From assembly GCF_000014585.1 (NCBI RefSeq), contig NC_008319.1:310001-374000 (forward strand): 64,000 bases of DNA, written 5' to 3'. Positions 8,823 through 18,006 of the stretch are shown one piece after another. The translations under genes were made by a program, and so were the position numbers. The stretch's first letter is position 1. The number at the start of each line of letters is the position of its first letter. A model generated the notes under the pieces. The model saw nothing but the letters and a program-made list of their open reading frames with translations, ran no database searches and was not told where the DNA came from. The DNA comes from Synechococcus sp. CC9311. Lineage in GTDB: Bacteria; Cyanobacteriota; Cyanobacteriia; PCC-6307; Cyanobiaceae.

Positions 8823-11800
8823 ATGGAGAAGCCTCTGCAAGCCCCGGGATCGGAGTGGATTGAAACGTTTCGATGTCGGAGTCGCGTAGATCTGCTCCCT
8901 GGGTGGTGGCGACATGGCGATCAGAAACGGCAGCCGGTACTGGCTGATCCCTGGGGGCGTATCCACCGTCCCGATTGGGCTGAGCGTGGACTTTTGATCT
9001 GGCCGCGAGGTGGCAACTGGTTGCACCTCGAGCAGACCCTGATTTGTCCCCAACCCTGGATGCAGGCCAGTTCGTCCTGCGAGCGACTGGTGCTCAGCTG
9101 GTGGGCTGATGCAGTGCGCCTCCGCATTGATGGGGTCCTGGTGCATGAGGGGGATCTCTTTGATACCCGCTGCCGTTGGCTTCTCCCTGAGGATTGGAGG
9201 GACCTTTCGGGGCTGCGGATTCAGCTGGATTTGCGAAGCCCCTGTCATGACGATGGGGCTCTCATTCACAGCGCTCTCGTTCAGGAACCTTTGATCGCCC
9301 AGTGCGACACGGATCGGGCCTTGCTTCCTGAAGCTTTGGAACTGTCCTGGGCAAGAGGAGAGTCGCTTCCGGATGCCGTGTTGTCTTGCGACCCGATGGC
9401 ATCAGAGGCCGTTGCCTTGGTCGATCGCCACTTGGCGGCATGCCCTAAGCCCTTGGGTGTGGTGCATTGGCTGGGCCATGCCCATCTCGATCTCGCCTGG
9501 CTTTGGCCCGTGGCTGACACCTGGCAAGCGGCGGTGCGCACCTTTTGCTCTGCGCTCGATCTGATGGAGTGTTATCCAAAGCTGCACTTTGCGCACTCCA
9601 CCCCGGCTCTTTACGCCTGGGTGGAACGCCATCGTCCGGCCTTGCATGCGCGGATTCAGCAGGCCAGTCGTGAAGGTCGCTGGGAGCCGATCAATGGCCC
9701 TTGGGTCGAAACCGATTGTGTTCTGGTGAGTACGGCATCCCTGTCGCGTCAGTTCACGCTTGGACAGGAGGACAGCCAGAGGCGTTTCCCGGAATGGCGG
9801 CATGACTTGGCTTGGCTGCCTGACAGCTTTGGCTTCGCCGCCGGACTTCCCGCTGTGGCGGTTGCCAGCGGAGTGCGTTGGTTCTGCACGCACAAACTGG
9901 CTTGGAATGCCACCAACCGTTTCCCCCACCGTTTGTTTCGCTGGCGTAGCCGCGGAGGCGCGGAGGTTTTAGCGCTCATGCTGCCCGGAATCGGCACCGA
10001 TGCCGATCCTGTCGCGATGGCAAAAGAGCAGCGCGATTTTCAATCTGCCACTGGGGTGGAGCAGGCGATCTGGCTCCCAGGGGTTGGAGATCATGGTGGC
10101 GGTCCCACTGCCGAGATGCTGGAACAGCTCTGCCTTTGGGAACAACAGCCGCAGGCTGTGGCACAGCAGCCCGGAACCCTGCGCGCCTATCTCGATCACT
10201 TGGAGCCTTGGCGCTCCAGCTTGCCGGTTTGGCGCGATGAGCTTTATCTCGAGCTGCATCGGGGTTGTGCGACCAGTCGGCCTGATCAGAAACGTCATAA
10301 TCGCAGTCTGGAACGGCTTCTTCGTGAGGCTGAGCTCTCTGCCGCGTTGCTTGGAACTCGGGCTGATGCTCTGGTGCCCAGCCACGAGCAGGCCAGCGAT
10401 TGGCGACCTCTGTTGTTCCAACAATTTCATGACATCCTTCCGGGCACATCGATTCCTGAGGTGTTTGAGCAAGCTGAACCGATCTGGTGTGAGGCACGCC
10501 GGCGTGCGGCCCGCTGTCGAGATCAGCTGTTAGGTCATCTCCTCGCGTCCAATCAAGACGGGATGGCGTCCGATCCGCATCGCTCCCGTTGGACCTGGTG
10601 CGGCTTGCAGCCGCTTGCTCACTGGTCACCGTTGCTGCGCTTGCCACAGGGGCATTGGTCTAGTGGTGGGCAGATCTTGCCTGTGCAGGCTGCTCCTTCA
10701 GGCGGGGTTTGGGTTCAGTTGCCTTGTAGCGAAGGCGTGTGCGCGCTCCCACTTCGGCGCAGCCGTGAGCCTCTGGGTTCTGCCGTGCCCATTCGTTATC
10801 CCGTGAGCGTGGAGGTGGTGTCTTCGGGAGTTTGGAGACTGAGCAATGGGGCTGTGTCTGCGGATGTGAGCATCCATGGGCTGGTTCAGCTGCGCGACGG
10901 GAATGGTGTGCCACAGCTCAGCGAACCCATGCGATTGCTGCGTTTTTCCGATCGAGGGGAGTTCTGGGATGCTTGGGATCTTGCCGCTGATTACCGCCAA
11001 CATCCGCTGCCGATGGCCGAACGTTGGTCGGCAGAATTAGTGGAATCGGGTCCTCTGACAGCACGGATCGTGTTGCGCACAGTTGCTGGATTGAGCAAGG
11101 TGCGCCTGGACCTCATCCTTCAGGCCGATTCGCCCTGGCTCGAGGCCCAGCTCAGCGTCCAATGGCAGCAGACCCATGAATTGCTGAGGTTGGAATTGCC
11201 GCTGAATAGTCCTGCCGTGCGTTGGGCCGCCGACACGAGTGGTGGAGTGATCGAGCGACCAGCAGAAGCGTTCACTCCTTATGAACAAGAGCGTTGGGAA
11301 CTGCCTGTGATCTCATGGCTGGCGGCCGAAGCGGAAGCTCCTGGGGGTGGGATGGCGGTCTTGCTGGATGGTCCTCAAGGTGTCGATGCCAGCCCGAACC
11401 ATCTGGGAGTCTCCCTGCTCCGAGGTCCAACCTGGCCAGACCCCTCAGCAGATCACGGATGGCATAGGCACCGGTTGGCCTTCATGCCAGCGCTGCTTGG
11501 TTGGAACCGCAGTGGTGTGGCCCAGGCGGCGATCCGATTCAGGGAGCCAGGTTGGGTAGGCCCTGTTGCATTGGAGCAGCGTTGGCAAGGGCTTCCCTCC
11601 TTGCCCATCGGCTTGGTGCCGATTTCAGTCCGACCAGCGCAGGGTGCCGGGCTGAGCGGTAAGGCCGTTCAAATTGAATTACTCAATCCTGGACCAGCGC
11701 GTCAGCGTTGGTTGCCTGGGACTGATTGGAGGCTGAGCTGCGCCAAATCCAACGACCCAAGGACATTCTGGGAGGTGAAACCTGGCGAGCTCATCACTTT

Positions 11801-11828
11801 GATTTTGGAGAACGTTCAATCTTCGTGA
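8823..11828 (+). CDS. Alpha-mannosidase-like glycoside hydrolase, family 38
   Basis: 1001 residues. Family GH38 signatures are visible: [12 protein letters not shown] at residues 218-229 (metal-binding His/Asp) and WLPDSFGF with the expected nucleophile Asp334. HDILPGTS in the central part is typical of the helical bundle domain. There is no signal peptide, so the enzyme should act in the cytosol, probably on mannose-containing oligosaccharides or recycled glycans; the true substrate is not shown by sequence. A beta-sandwich N-terminal domain (1-200) precedes the catalytic part. Its 3' end overlaps psbN on the other strand by 13 bp. GH38 enzymes are patchily distributed in cyanobacteria. Confidence 0.85.
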
Positions 11829-11956
11829 TCATCGAACGGGTCGTCGAGATTTTTTGATGGAGGCCCAAAGGCTGTGTACACCCCAAATCCTGTTAACCCA
11901 AGCAGGGCCGCCAGCACGGCAATCGCCACTGACATGGCTGGGGACGAACTTTCCAT
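11816..11956 (-). CDS. psbN: Photosystem II assembly protein PsbN
   Basis: 46 residues with one N-terminal membrane helix ([20 protein letters not shown]) followed by the highly conserved tail [17 protein letters not shown]. This tail is diagnostic of PsbN, which is not a PSII subunit but is needed for reaction-centre assembly and repair. As in most cyanobacteria and plastids it is divergent from psbH; here the two starts are 86 bp apart. The stop codon overlaps the 3' end of the mannosidase gene on the opposite strand. Confidence 0.95.
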
Positions 11957-11974
11957 CACAACTCTCCACAGGAT

Positions 11975-11992
11975 CGACCCCTATATGGGTCG
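11975..11992. promoter_or_regulatory. Inverted repeat between psbN and psbH
   Basis: CGACCC-CTATAT-GGGTCG is a perfect 6-bp inverted repeat centred in the 86-bp divergent intergenic space. It could be an operator or a short hairpin in the psbH leader. No known consensus is matched, so the role is inferred from position only. Confidence 0.3.
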
Positions 11993-12042
11993 GAGCCCCT
12001 ACAGTATCGAGACTTAATTCAACCCGAGACTTCAGCGCTGCC

Positions 12043-12249
12043 ATGGCTCAACGCACCCGTCTGGGAGATCTGCTCCGCCCCCTAAATTCGGAATACGGCA
12101 AGGTTGTCCCCGGCTGGGGCACCACACCAGTGATGGGAATTTTTATGGCCCTTTTCCTGGTGTTTTTGCTGATCATTCTTCAGCTGTACAACAAGTCACT
12201 GATCCTTGAAGGAATCAATGTCAACTGGAATGGCTTAGGCCTGGGCTGA
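12043..12249 (+). CDS. psbH: Photosystem II phosphoprotein-like subunit H
   Basis: 68 residues. Seen: the basic N-terminus [20 protein letters not shown], the [15 protein letters not shown] segment entering one membrane helix, and the short tail [13 protein letters not shown], all as in PsbH. Cyanobacterial PsbH lacks the phosphorylated threonine extension of plants, as here. It supports CP47 binding and D1 turnover. tatA starts 9 bp downstream, so both are probably on one message. Confidence 0.96.
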
Positions 12250-12258
12250 CATCCGAGA

Positions 12259-12537
12259 ATGAATGTTTTCGGCATTGGCCTGCCAGAAATGGCCGTTATC
12301 GCTGCGGTAGCTCTTCTTGTGTTCGGCCCAAAACGGCTACCGGAGTTCGGCCGCACCCTTGGTAAAACTCTTAAGGGTTTTCAGTCGGCCTCCAAGGAAT
12401 TTGAGCGCGAAATTAATAAGGCGATGGCTGAGCCCGAACCCATAGCGGATCAGGCCAAAGCTCTTGAAGCACCAGCTGAGACGGTTGTGCCCCCAACGGT
12501 TGCTCCAAAGACAGAGCCAACTTCTCCTTCCGATTGA
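12259..12537 (+). CDS. tatA: Twin-arginine translocase subunit TatA/E
   Basis: 92 residues. An N-terminal membrane helix (GLPEMAVIAAVALLVFG) runs into the FGPKRLPEFGRTLGKTLKGFQ amphipathic helix, the diagnostic TatA/E hallmark with the FGP turn. The C-terminus is acidic, Pro/Ala-rich and likely unstructured. TatA forms the pore for export of folded proteins to the lumen or periplasm. It is tightly packed between psbH (9 bp) and pth (4 bp), giving a likely psbH-tatA-pth unit. Confidence 0.93.
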   Translation: MNVFGIGLPEMAVIAAVALLVFGPKRLPEFGRTLGKTLKGFQSASKEFEREINKAMAEPEPIADQAKALEAPAETVVPPTVAPKTEPTSPSD

Positions 12538-12541
12538 GTCG

Positions 12542-13165
12542 ATGAATCGCGGTGATCTCCGCCTAGTGGTGGGGTTGGGGAATCCAGGCAATCGCTACGC
12601 CAACACACGACACAACGTTGGCTTTATGGCTTTGGAACGCCTGGCCTCTCGCGAAGGCGGTGGCTTTCGATCCATGCCGAAGCTCCAAGGTCAGCTCGCT
12701 GATTTGGGTTCGGGGGACAAGCGATTGCGATTGTTGATGCCCCAAACCTTCATGAACGACAGCGGTCGCTCGATACGGGCTGCATTGGATTGGTTTGGCT
12801 TCGAGCTGCATCAGCTCTTGGTCCTCGTTGACGATATGGACCTGCCGCTCGGTCGTTTGCGTTTGCGGGCCCGTGGGTCTGCCGGTGGCCATAACGGCCT
12901 CAAAAGCACCATTCAGCATCTCGGAACGCAGGATTTCGCGCGTCTGCGGATTGGAATTGGTGCACCCGGGCAAAACCCCAGTGAGCGCAAGGCAAGAACG
13001 GTGTCGCATGTGCTTGGAAGTTTCAGTCGTGACGAGGAGCCCCTGCTCGACAAGGTTTTGTTGGAGGTCGTGGATGGTTTGGAGAGGATTCAGCTTCAAG
13101 GCCTCGACCTTGCAGGAAATCACCTCAATGGGCTTCAGCTGGCTCCTACCAGCACTGAGGAGTGA
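12542..13165 (+). CDS. pth: Peptidyl-tRNA hydrolase
   Basis: 207 residues from the ATG 4 bp after tatA. Pth signatures are present: GLGNPGNRYANTRHNVGF with the catalytic histidine (NTRHN), LMPQTFMNDSG, and DDMDLPLGRLRLRARGSAGGHNG. The enzyme releases peptides from peptidyl-tRNAs that drop off ribosomes. A longer reading frame begins inside tatA but the extension is not homologous. The stop codon overlaps the next start (TGATG). Confidence 0.95.
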   Translation: MNRGDLRLVVGLGNPGNRYANTRHNVGFMALERLASREGGGFRSMPKLQGQLADLGSGDKRLRLLMPQTFMNDSGRSIRAALDWFGFELHQLLVLVDDMDLPLGRLRLRARGSAGGHNGLKSTIQHLGTQDFARLRIGIGAPGQNPSERKARTVSHVLGSFSRDEEPLLDKVLLEVVDGLERIQLQGLDLAGNHLNGLQLAPTSTEE

Positions 13166-13422
13166 TGGCAGCGTTACCTGTTACCACCGCCCATCTGCGG
13201 GTTCAACGCCAGAGTTTTGCAGATCAATGTTTGGAAGGAGACGTCCAGGCCGGAGGCTTCAATTGGCAGTTCAGCTGGTTTTTTGATCGAGGCGAGCTGA
13301 GTGTGGAGCCCTCCCTGGGGCGAGCGTTGATTCAAGACGCGCTCCTTCGCTTCCTTGTGAAATCTGACTATGACCTTGAGCCCGGTGGTGATTACACCTT
13401 CACCGTGAGGGCCCGTTTTTGA
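13165..13422 (+). CDS. DUF3146 family protein
   Basis: 85 residues from the ATG that overlaps the pth stop; a GTG three bases earlier is also possible. The sequence (TTAHLRVQRQSF, GGFNWQFSWFFDRGELSVEPSLGRALI, YDLEPGGDYTFTVRA) fits the cyanobacterial DUF3146 family, whose function is unknown. No signal or membrane segment. It is probably co-translated with pth and converges on the next gene, overlapping its 3' end by 23 bp. Confidence 0.75.
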   Translation: MAALPVTTAHLRVQRQSFADQCLEGDVQAGGFNWQFSWFFDRGELSVEPSLGRALIQDALLRFLVKSDYDLEPGGDYTFTVRARF

Positions 13423-13852
13423 GGGGATCGGGACCTGGCCATTGCAACGGCCGATCTAAATAATCTTCGAGGATCACGAGCGCGGCGATGGCGTCGAGAT
13501 CACCAGACGGGATGCGCAGGCCTAAAGGAAGCAAGCGCTTCCAGCCCCGTGCAGGCCACAACTGCCAGTAACGCTCGCGGGCTCGCAGGGTGGTTCCTGT
13601 TTCGTCCACGACATGGACCTTCAGGCTGGTGGGAAGTTGTTGTTGCCAGATCGTGCTGCTGGTGCCGTCACCGATCACCAGATCAGCAATCTGAGCGTTC
13701 TCCCCCTGATCGTCTTCCATCCAGGCGCGCAGCTGATCCAGCACCTCAGCGCTTGGGATCACCATGGCTTTCAGCACCGTGTTCGTTGAGATGTTTGCTA
13801 GAAGCAATCCGCATTTGCTTCGGCCAGGATCCAAGGCGACGACGCGTGTCAT
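13400..13852 (-). CDS. RNase H-fold protein related to YqgF/RuvC
   Basis: 150 residues. The N-terminus VVALDPGRSKCGLLL is the first strand of an RNase H fold with the acidic DPGRxKxG motif seen in YqgF and RuvC-like nucleases; VIGDG near residue 61 and a late acidic PSGDLDAIAALVILEDYL are consistent with further active-site acids. It may process RNA or DNA, but it is not the standard YqgF length or motif set, so only the fold is claimed. Its ATG overlaps the stop of the DUF3084 gene by 4 bp (ATGA). Confidence 0.6.
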   Translation of the reverse strand: MTRVVALDPGRSKCGLLLANISTNTVLKAMVIPSAEVLDQLRAWMEDDQGENAQIADLVIGDGTSSTIWQQQLPTSLKVHVVDETGTTLRARERYWQLWPARGWKRLLPLGLRIPSGDLDAIAALVILEDYLDRPLQWPGPDPLKNGPSR

Positions 13853-14979
13853 GGACTGAGACGCAACTGGATGGCGATCGGATCTGCTGTTTCGCTACGC
13901 CGTAAAGCGACTGCTTCGAGCGTTGCGAGACCGCCGTTGCGGTCGATCAGCTCTTGGCCAAGCGCATTGATGGCATTGCCATCGAACTGCAGACCCTTGC
14001 TGAGAGAACCGCGTCGTTGCACCTCGGCCAATGTGGAGGCAAGGAGAAGATTCAGTCGGTTGCGAACGGCTTCAGGGTTGCGCTCATTGCTCGCGACGGT
14101 GGTGCGGGCCAGGATCTCTCCCTCTCTGGTCACCGTGACATTGGGAAGCACTTCAGGGAAGGCGTACACAACGGTTTCGCCCAGAAGCACATTGGCTGCT
14201 GAACGGATGTTCACAACCCAGGTGCCAGGTTTGCGAATCGTTTGTTCCAAGCGTTTGATATCGGGTCGCGGAACCAGCAGGAGCTGACGCTCTACCGGTT
14301 GGCCAGGCAGCACTTGTTGATAGGCCTGAAGATTGGCATCTCGTAGCAACTGATCGATGACCGTTTTTGCCTGATCGGGGCGTTCCAGCTTCAGGGTCAC
14401 GGTGGTAAGTGGCTGACCACTGCTGATGGCGACATTTCCGCGCCGCAGAGCGAGAAGAGTGTCTTCCAGTTCATTGAGTTCTTTCTCGCCACTGCGAATT
14501 TGCGAGCGCACGGCCGAGAGTTCCTGTTCGGTGCGTTGGATCTCAACATCTTTCGCATCCACGTCTTGGCTCAAGCGCTGGCGCTCTGCTTCCAGGGATC
14601 GGGTTTGTTCCTGGAGGGGCTTCAGGGTGCGACGCAGTTCTGCCGCTCGCTGTTGGGCTGTTGTGAGCTCTTTGCCGGCTTGCTTCTGAGCGCGTTTGCT
14701 TGTTTTGAGGTCGGAGCGACTGCTTCGCAATTTCGCTTCGAGAGCATTGAGTTCAAAAAGGCCGACCCTGAGCTGCCGACTCACCAAAAGTAAGAGTCCC
14801 AGGGACAGTGCGCTAATCAGGCTGCCCGTCAACACCGTGATCACCACGGCTGTGCGCTTCGGACGCAGCCCAAGCAAGCTCAGCCGAGCTTTCCCCACGC
14901 GAGAACCAAGGCGGTCTCCCAGGGTTGAGAGCACGCCTCCAAGTACAAGCAGAGCGAGAAGTAGGAACCAGCCGGTCAC
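13849..14979 (-). CDS. DUF3084 membrane-anchored coiled-coil protein
   Basis: 376 residues. Two N-terminal membrane helices (GWFLLLALLVLGGVLSTLGD and a second at about 45-65) flank the segment GSRVGKARLSLLGLRPKRTA, characteristic of cyanobacterial DUF3084. Residues about 75-185 form a long Leu/Gln/Glu/Arg-rich coiled coil. The C-terminal third is a globular domain of unknown role. It probably sits in the plasma or thylakoid membrane. It is translationally coupled to the YqgF-like gene and lies 51 bp after ntcA, so all three may be read together. Confidence 0.85.
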   Translation of the reverse strand: MTGWFLLLALLVLGGVLSTLGDRLGSRVGKARLSLLGLRPKRTAVVITVLTGSLISALSLGLLLLVSRQLRVGLFELNALEAKLRSSRSDLKTSKRAQKQAGKELTTAQQRAAELRRTLKPLQEQTRSLEAERQRLSQDVDAKDVEIQRTEQELSAVRSQIRSGEKELNELEDTLLALRRGNVAISSGQPLTTVTLKLERPDQAKTVIDQLLRDANLQAYQQVLPGQPVERQLLLVPRPDIKRLEQTIRKPGTWVVNIRSAANVLLGETVVYAFPEVLPNVTVTREGEILARTTVASNERNPEAVRNRLNLLLASTLAEVQRRGSLSKGLQFDGNAINALGQELIDRNGGLATLEAVALRRSETADPIAIQLRLSP

Positions 14980-15030
14980 GGAGTACGAAGAATCAGAGTT
15001 CGGGTGGGAGCTCCATCTTCACCTGCAAGG

Positions 15031-15765
15031 TCAGCTGAACCGCTTGGCAAGAGCGATTGGATCGAGAACAGTGATCTTTTTGCGATCGATATCCACAAGG
15101 CTGGACGACTTGAGATCACCCAAGAGACGAGTGATCGTGACGCGTGTGGACCCGATGGCCTCGGCGATGGCTTGATGCGAGAGGCGAAGGTCGATGGTGA
15201 TGCCTCGTTGACCAGGCACTCCGAAATCTCGACAGAGCACCAGCAGAAAACTCACCAGCCGAGACGACATGTCCCGATGGGTGAGGGTTTCGATCATCGT
15301 TTCGGTTTGAAGAATCCTGCTGGAAAGACCTTGCAATAACAGCAAGCCCACACTGGTGTCAGCTTCGATGGCCTGCCGCACTGATGTAGCGGGAGCCGTG
15401 ACCATCTCCACTCTGGTGAAAGCGATCGAGTGATAGAAACGATCGGATCGATGACCTGTTAGTAACGACAGCACTCCAAAAAGACTGTTTTCTCGTAACA
15501 AGGCAACAGTGATTTCTTCGCCGGATTCGTAAACCCTGGAGAGACGAACGGCACCTCGACGGATGAGGTACACCTTTTCTGCGGGGTCACCGGGGAAAAA
15601 GATGGTTTTGCCGCGTTCCACCATTTCGGAGTTGGCTCCATCGAGTCCCCGAATGACGTCTTGAAGAGTGCGGCTTGATGGAACCGCGGGGGTTCCAAAG
15701 CTCGAGCCCGCCGGGCGAATTGTTGGTGGTGCGTAGCGGCTGAAGCCGCGGCTGACCTCAGCCAT
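15031..15765 (-). CDS. ntcA: Global nitrogen regulator NtcA
   Basis: 244 residues of the CRP/FNR family. The cyclic-nucleotide-like fold spans about 40-150 ([19 protein letters not shown]) and the helix-turn-helix is near 200-222 ([19 protein letters not shown]), identical in pattern to cyanobacterial NtcA. NtcA senses 2-oxoglutarate and activates ammonium-repressed genes at GTA-N8-TAC sites. The protein carries about 20 extra N-terminal residues compared with freshwater NtcA, as usual in marine picocyanobacteria. A good self-activation site lies just upstream (see the promoter entry). Confidence 0.97.
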   Translation of the reverse strand: MAEVSRGFSRYAPPTIRPAGSSFGTPAVPSSRTLQDVIRGLDGANSEMVERGKTIFFPGDPAEKVYLIRRGAVRLSRVYESGEEITVALLRENSLFGVLSLLTGHRSDRFYHSIAFTRVEMVTAPATSVRQAIEADTSVGLLLLQGLSSRILQTETMIETLTHRDMSSRLVSFLLVLCRDFGVPGQRGITIDLRLSHQAIAEAIGSTRVTITRLLGDLKSSSLVDIDRKKITVLDPIALAKRFS

Positions 15766-15786
15766 GTTCCCAGCGCATTTGTCGAG

Positions 15787-15828
15787 ATGTTATGGATCAG
15801 CCCACCCAGCCCGTGTAGCAAGGAACAC
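15787..15828 (-). promoter_or_regulatory. NtcA-activated class II promoter for ntcA
   Basis: On the minus strand GTGTTCCTTGCTAC fits the NtcA box GTA-N8-TAC with a single mismatch (GTG for GTA). It is followed after exactly 22 bases by TAACAT, which fits the TAN3T -10 element. That 22-base spacing is the hallmark of NtcA-dependent promoters. Transcription would begin about 15 bases before the ntcA ATG, giving a short leader. Confidence 0.7.
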
Positions 15829-15856
15829 GAAATGCTGCCTTGTAATGAGGCGGAGT

Positions 15857-16582
15857 TCATCCAGCGGACAGAGCCGCGCGTTGATCATCCATGATTTTTT
15901 TGAGGCCAGGCTCGGCGAGGTCCAGTAGGTCATTGAGCTGGTGACGGCTAAAAGGAGCTCCTTCGGCAGTGCCCTGCAGTTCCAGCAAATGCCCTTCTCC
16001 GTTCATCACGACGTTGAGATCCACATCGGCTTGGCTGTCTTCGCTGTAGTCGAGGTCGAGTAAAGGGCGTTTGTGAATCACGCCAACGGAGACGGCGGCC
16101 ACCTGCGATTGGACAGGATTGGTATTGAGAACTCCTTGTTGAACAAGCCGCTCACAGGCCCTTTGAAGCGCAACCCAAGATCCGCTGATCGCAGCGGTGC
16201 GGGTGCCTGCATCTGCCTGAATCACATCACAATCGATTCTCAATGTGTTCTCGCCGAGAGCTTCCATATCGATGGCTGCGCGCAGGCTGCGGCCAATCAG
16301 ACGCTGAATCTCCTGGGTGCGTCCGCTCAATTTGAGTAGCTCTCTGTTTTGGCGCTCCGGAGTGGATCCAGGCAGGAGTCGGTATTCGGCGCTGAGCCAC
16401 CCCTTCCCTTGATCTTTGCGCCAGCGAGGCACTCCTTCTTGATGGCAAACGCTGCAAAGAACAGTGGTGCGTCCGCTGTGGATGATCACTGAACTCAGCG
16501 CAAATCCCATGGGATCCCAGCTGATCGAGAAGGGTCGAAGGTCGCCCGGTCGACGTCCGTCGTTGCGAGAGGTGTCGGTCAT
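15857..16582 (-). CDS. rph: Ribonuclease PH
   Basis: 241 residues. RNase PH is a phosphate-dependent 3'-5' exonuclease that trims tRNA 3' ends. Visible signatures: [14 protein letters not shown] at the N-terminus, [56 protein letters not shown] and [20 protein letters not shown]. Length and order are standard. The gene lies upstream of ntcA on the same strand, with the ntcA promoter in the gap. Confidence 0.97.
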   Translation of the reverse strand: MTDTSRNDGRRPGDLRPFSISWDPMGFALSSVIIHSGRTTVLCSVCHQEGVPRWRKDQGKGWLSAEYRLLPGSTPERQNRELLKLSGRTQEIQRLIGRSLRAAIDMEALGENTLRIDCDVIQADAGTRTAAISGSWVALQRACERLVQQGVLNTNPVQSQVAAVSVGVIHKRPLLDLDYSEDSQADVDLNVVMNGEGHLLELQGTAEGAPFSRHQLNDLLDLAEPGLKKIMDDQRAALSAG

Positions 16583-16716
16583 GAGGCCACGGTGCGGAGT
16601 TGCTTTGAGCCTGCCAGTTGGTTAGGCACACCATGGATGGTGTCAAAACACTTGTGTATTCGACTTTCACCGCTAGATTCATCCACATCCGGATTTGCCG
16701 GACATCGGCGAATGTG

Positions 16717-17325
16717 ATGACCGTCAGCCTCAGCCCTACCCATCATTCTCGTGAGTCGCGGACTGTTGACCACAGGACTCTCGAGCAAGCAGGACTAAGG
16801 CGATTGCCCTCTGTCGAGGTTCGTCCACCCCTCCATTTGGTTGCTCCAGAAGGGCAGCTTCAGGTGCATACCGCCTCTTTTCGAGGGAGCTTTTCTGGTG
16901 TGCTGAGCCAAGCGCTGCGGACTGCAGGTCTTGGTAGCAATGTGTTGATCGCCCAGTTTCTCAAGGGTGGAGTGGGTCAAGGCCCCCAGAGCAGCCTCAC
17001 CCTCTGCGACAGGCTGAGATGGTTGCGGCCTTCCGTGGCGGAATGCCTGTCAGATGCTGCTGTGAGCCGCGATGACGAGGTAAAAGAGGCTGTCCAGGAG
17101 GTCTGGCAGATCTGCAAGACCCATCTCTTAGAAGGCACGTTGGACCAACTCGTCCTGGATGAGATTGGCTTGGCGATTGAGCTTGGCTACTTGATCCACG
17201 AAGATGTCTTATCTGTCTTGGAGCAAAGGCCTTCGGCGATGGATGTGATCGTTACGGGGCCCGCGATCCCTGCAGAGATGATGGAGATGGCTGATCAAGT
17301 GACGGAATTGCGTCGAGGTTTCTAA
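16717..17325 (+). CDS. BtuR/CobO-like protein lacking a P-loop
   Basis: 202 residues from an internal ATG. Overall it follows the corrinoid adenosyltransferase family (BtuR/CobO/CobA): VLIAQFLKGG, LDQLVLDEIGLAIELGYL, and a late VIVTGPAIPAEMMEMADQVTELR. But the ATP-binding segment, normally GxGKGKT, reads HTASFRGSFSG at 51-61, with no GKT. It therefore may not bind ATP in the usual way and may not be a working adenosyltransferase. Its stop overlaps the dcd start (TAATG), so the two are coupled. In-frame codons upstream to 16618 exist but look non-homologous. Confidence 0.65.
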   Translation: MTVSLSPTHHSRESRTVDHRTLEQAGLRRLPSVEVRPPLHLVAPEGQLQVHTASFRGSFSGVLSQALRTAGLGSNVLIAQFLKGGVGQGPQSSLTLCDRLRWLRPSVAECLSDAAVSRDDEVKEAVQEVWQICKTHLLEGTLDQLVLDEIGLAIELGYLIHEDVLSVLEQRPSAMDVIVTGPAIPAEMMEMADQVTELRRGF

Positions 17326-17918
17326 TGCTGAAAAACGATCGCTGGATTACGGATCAGGCTGATGCAGGAATGCTCGAGCCTTTTCAAAACGGATTAGTGC
17401 GCCACTTGGATCCGGATCAACGGCAGAGTCCGGTTCTGAGTTTTGGCTGTTCATCGTATGGCTACGACCTGAGGCTCTCGCCTAAGGAGTTTTTGATCTT
17501 TCGCCACGTCCCCGGCACGATCATGAATCCCAAGCGATTCAACCCTGACAACCTGGAATCAACGCCCATTCATCATGATGAGGATGGAGACTATTTCATC
17601 CTTCCTGCACATTCGTATGGCCTCGGTGTTGCCCTCGAGAAGATGCGAGTGCCGCCCAATATCACGGTGATTTGTCTTGGCAAAAGCACCTACGCCCGTT
17701 TAGGCATCATTGTGAATACAACTCCAGCAGAGGCTGGCTGGGAGGGGCATCTCACGTTGGAATTTAGTAATAGTTCTGGTGCTGACTGTCGCATTTATGC
17801 CAGTGAAGGGATCTGCCAGTTGTTGTTCTTTGAAGGTGACCCTTGTGAGACCACCTACAGCGATCGGCAAGGTAAATATCAGCATCAACCTGAGAGGGTG
17901 ACGCTGGCTAAGGTCTGA
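17325..17918 (+). CDS. dcd: dCTP deaminase
   Basis: 197 residues. Converts dCTP to dUTP (supplying dUMP for thymidylate synthesis). Family motifs: FGCSSYGYDLRLSP, the LGKSTYARLGIIVNTTPAEAGWEGHLTLEFSN catalytic region (with the conserved Glu), and the C-terminal YSDRQGKYQHQ that closes over the nucleotide. Its partner thyX lies nearby on the other strand. The start codon overlaps the previous stop. Confidence 0.96.
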   Translation: MLKNDRWITDQADAGMLEPFQNGLVRHLDPDQRQSPVLSFGCSSYGYDLRLSPKEFLIFRHVPGTIMNPKRFNPDNLESTPIHHDEDGDYFILPAHSYGLGVALEKMRVPPNITVICLGKSTYARLGIIVNTTPAEAGWEGHLTLEFSNSSGADCRIYASEGICQLLFFEGDPCETTYSDRQGKYQHQPERVTLAKV

Positions 17919-18006
17919 ATCAATCTGAAATCAAGGGTCAGAGTGGATTGTTGAACTATCAAACAACCCACGAATCTTTAACTATCAAAAATTAATTTTT
18001 GAAGGT

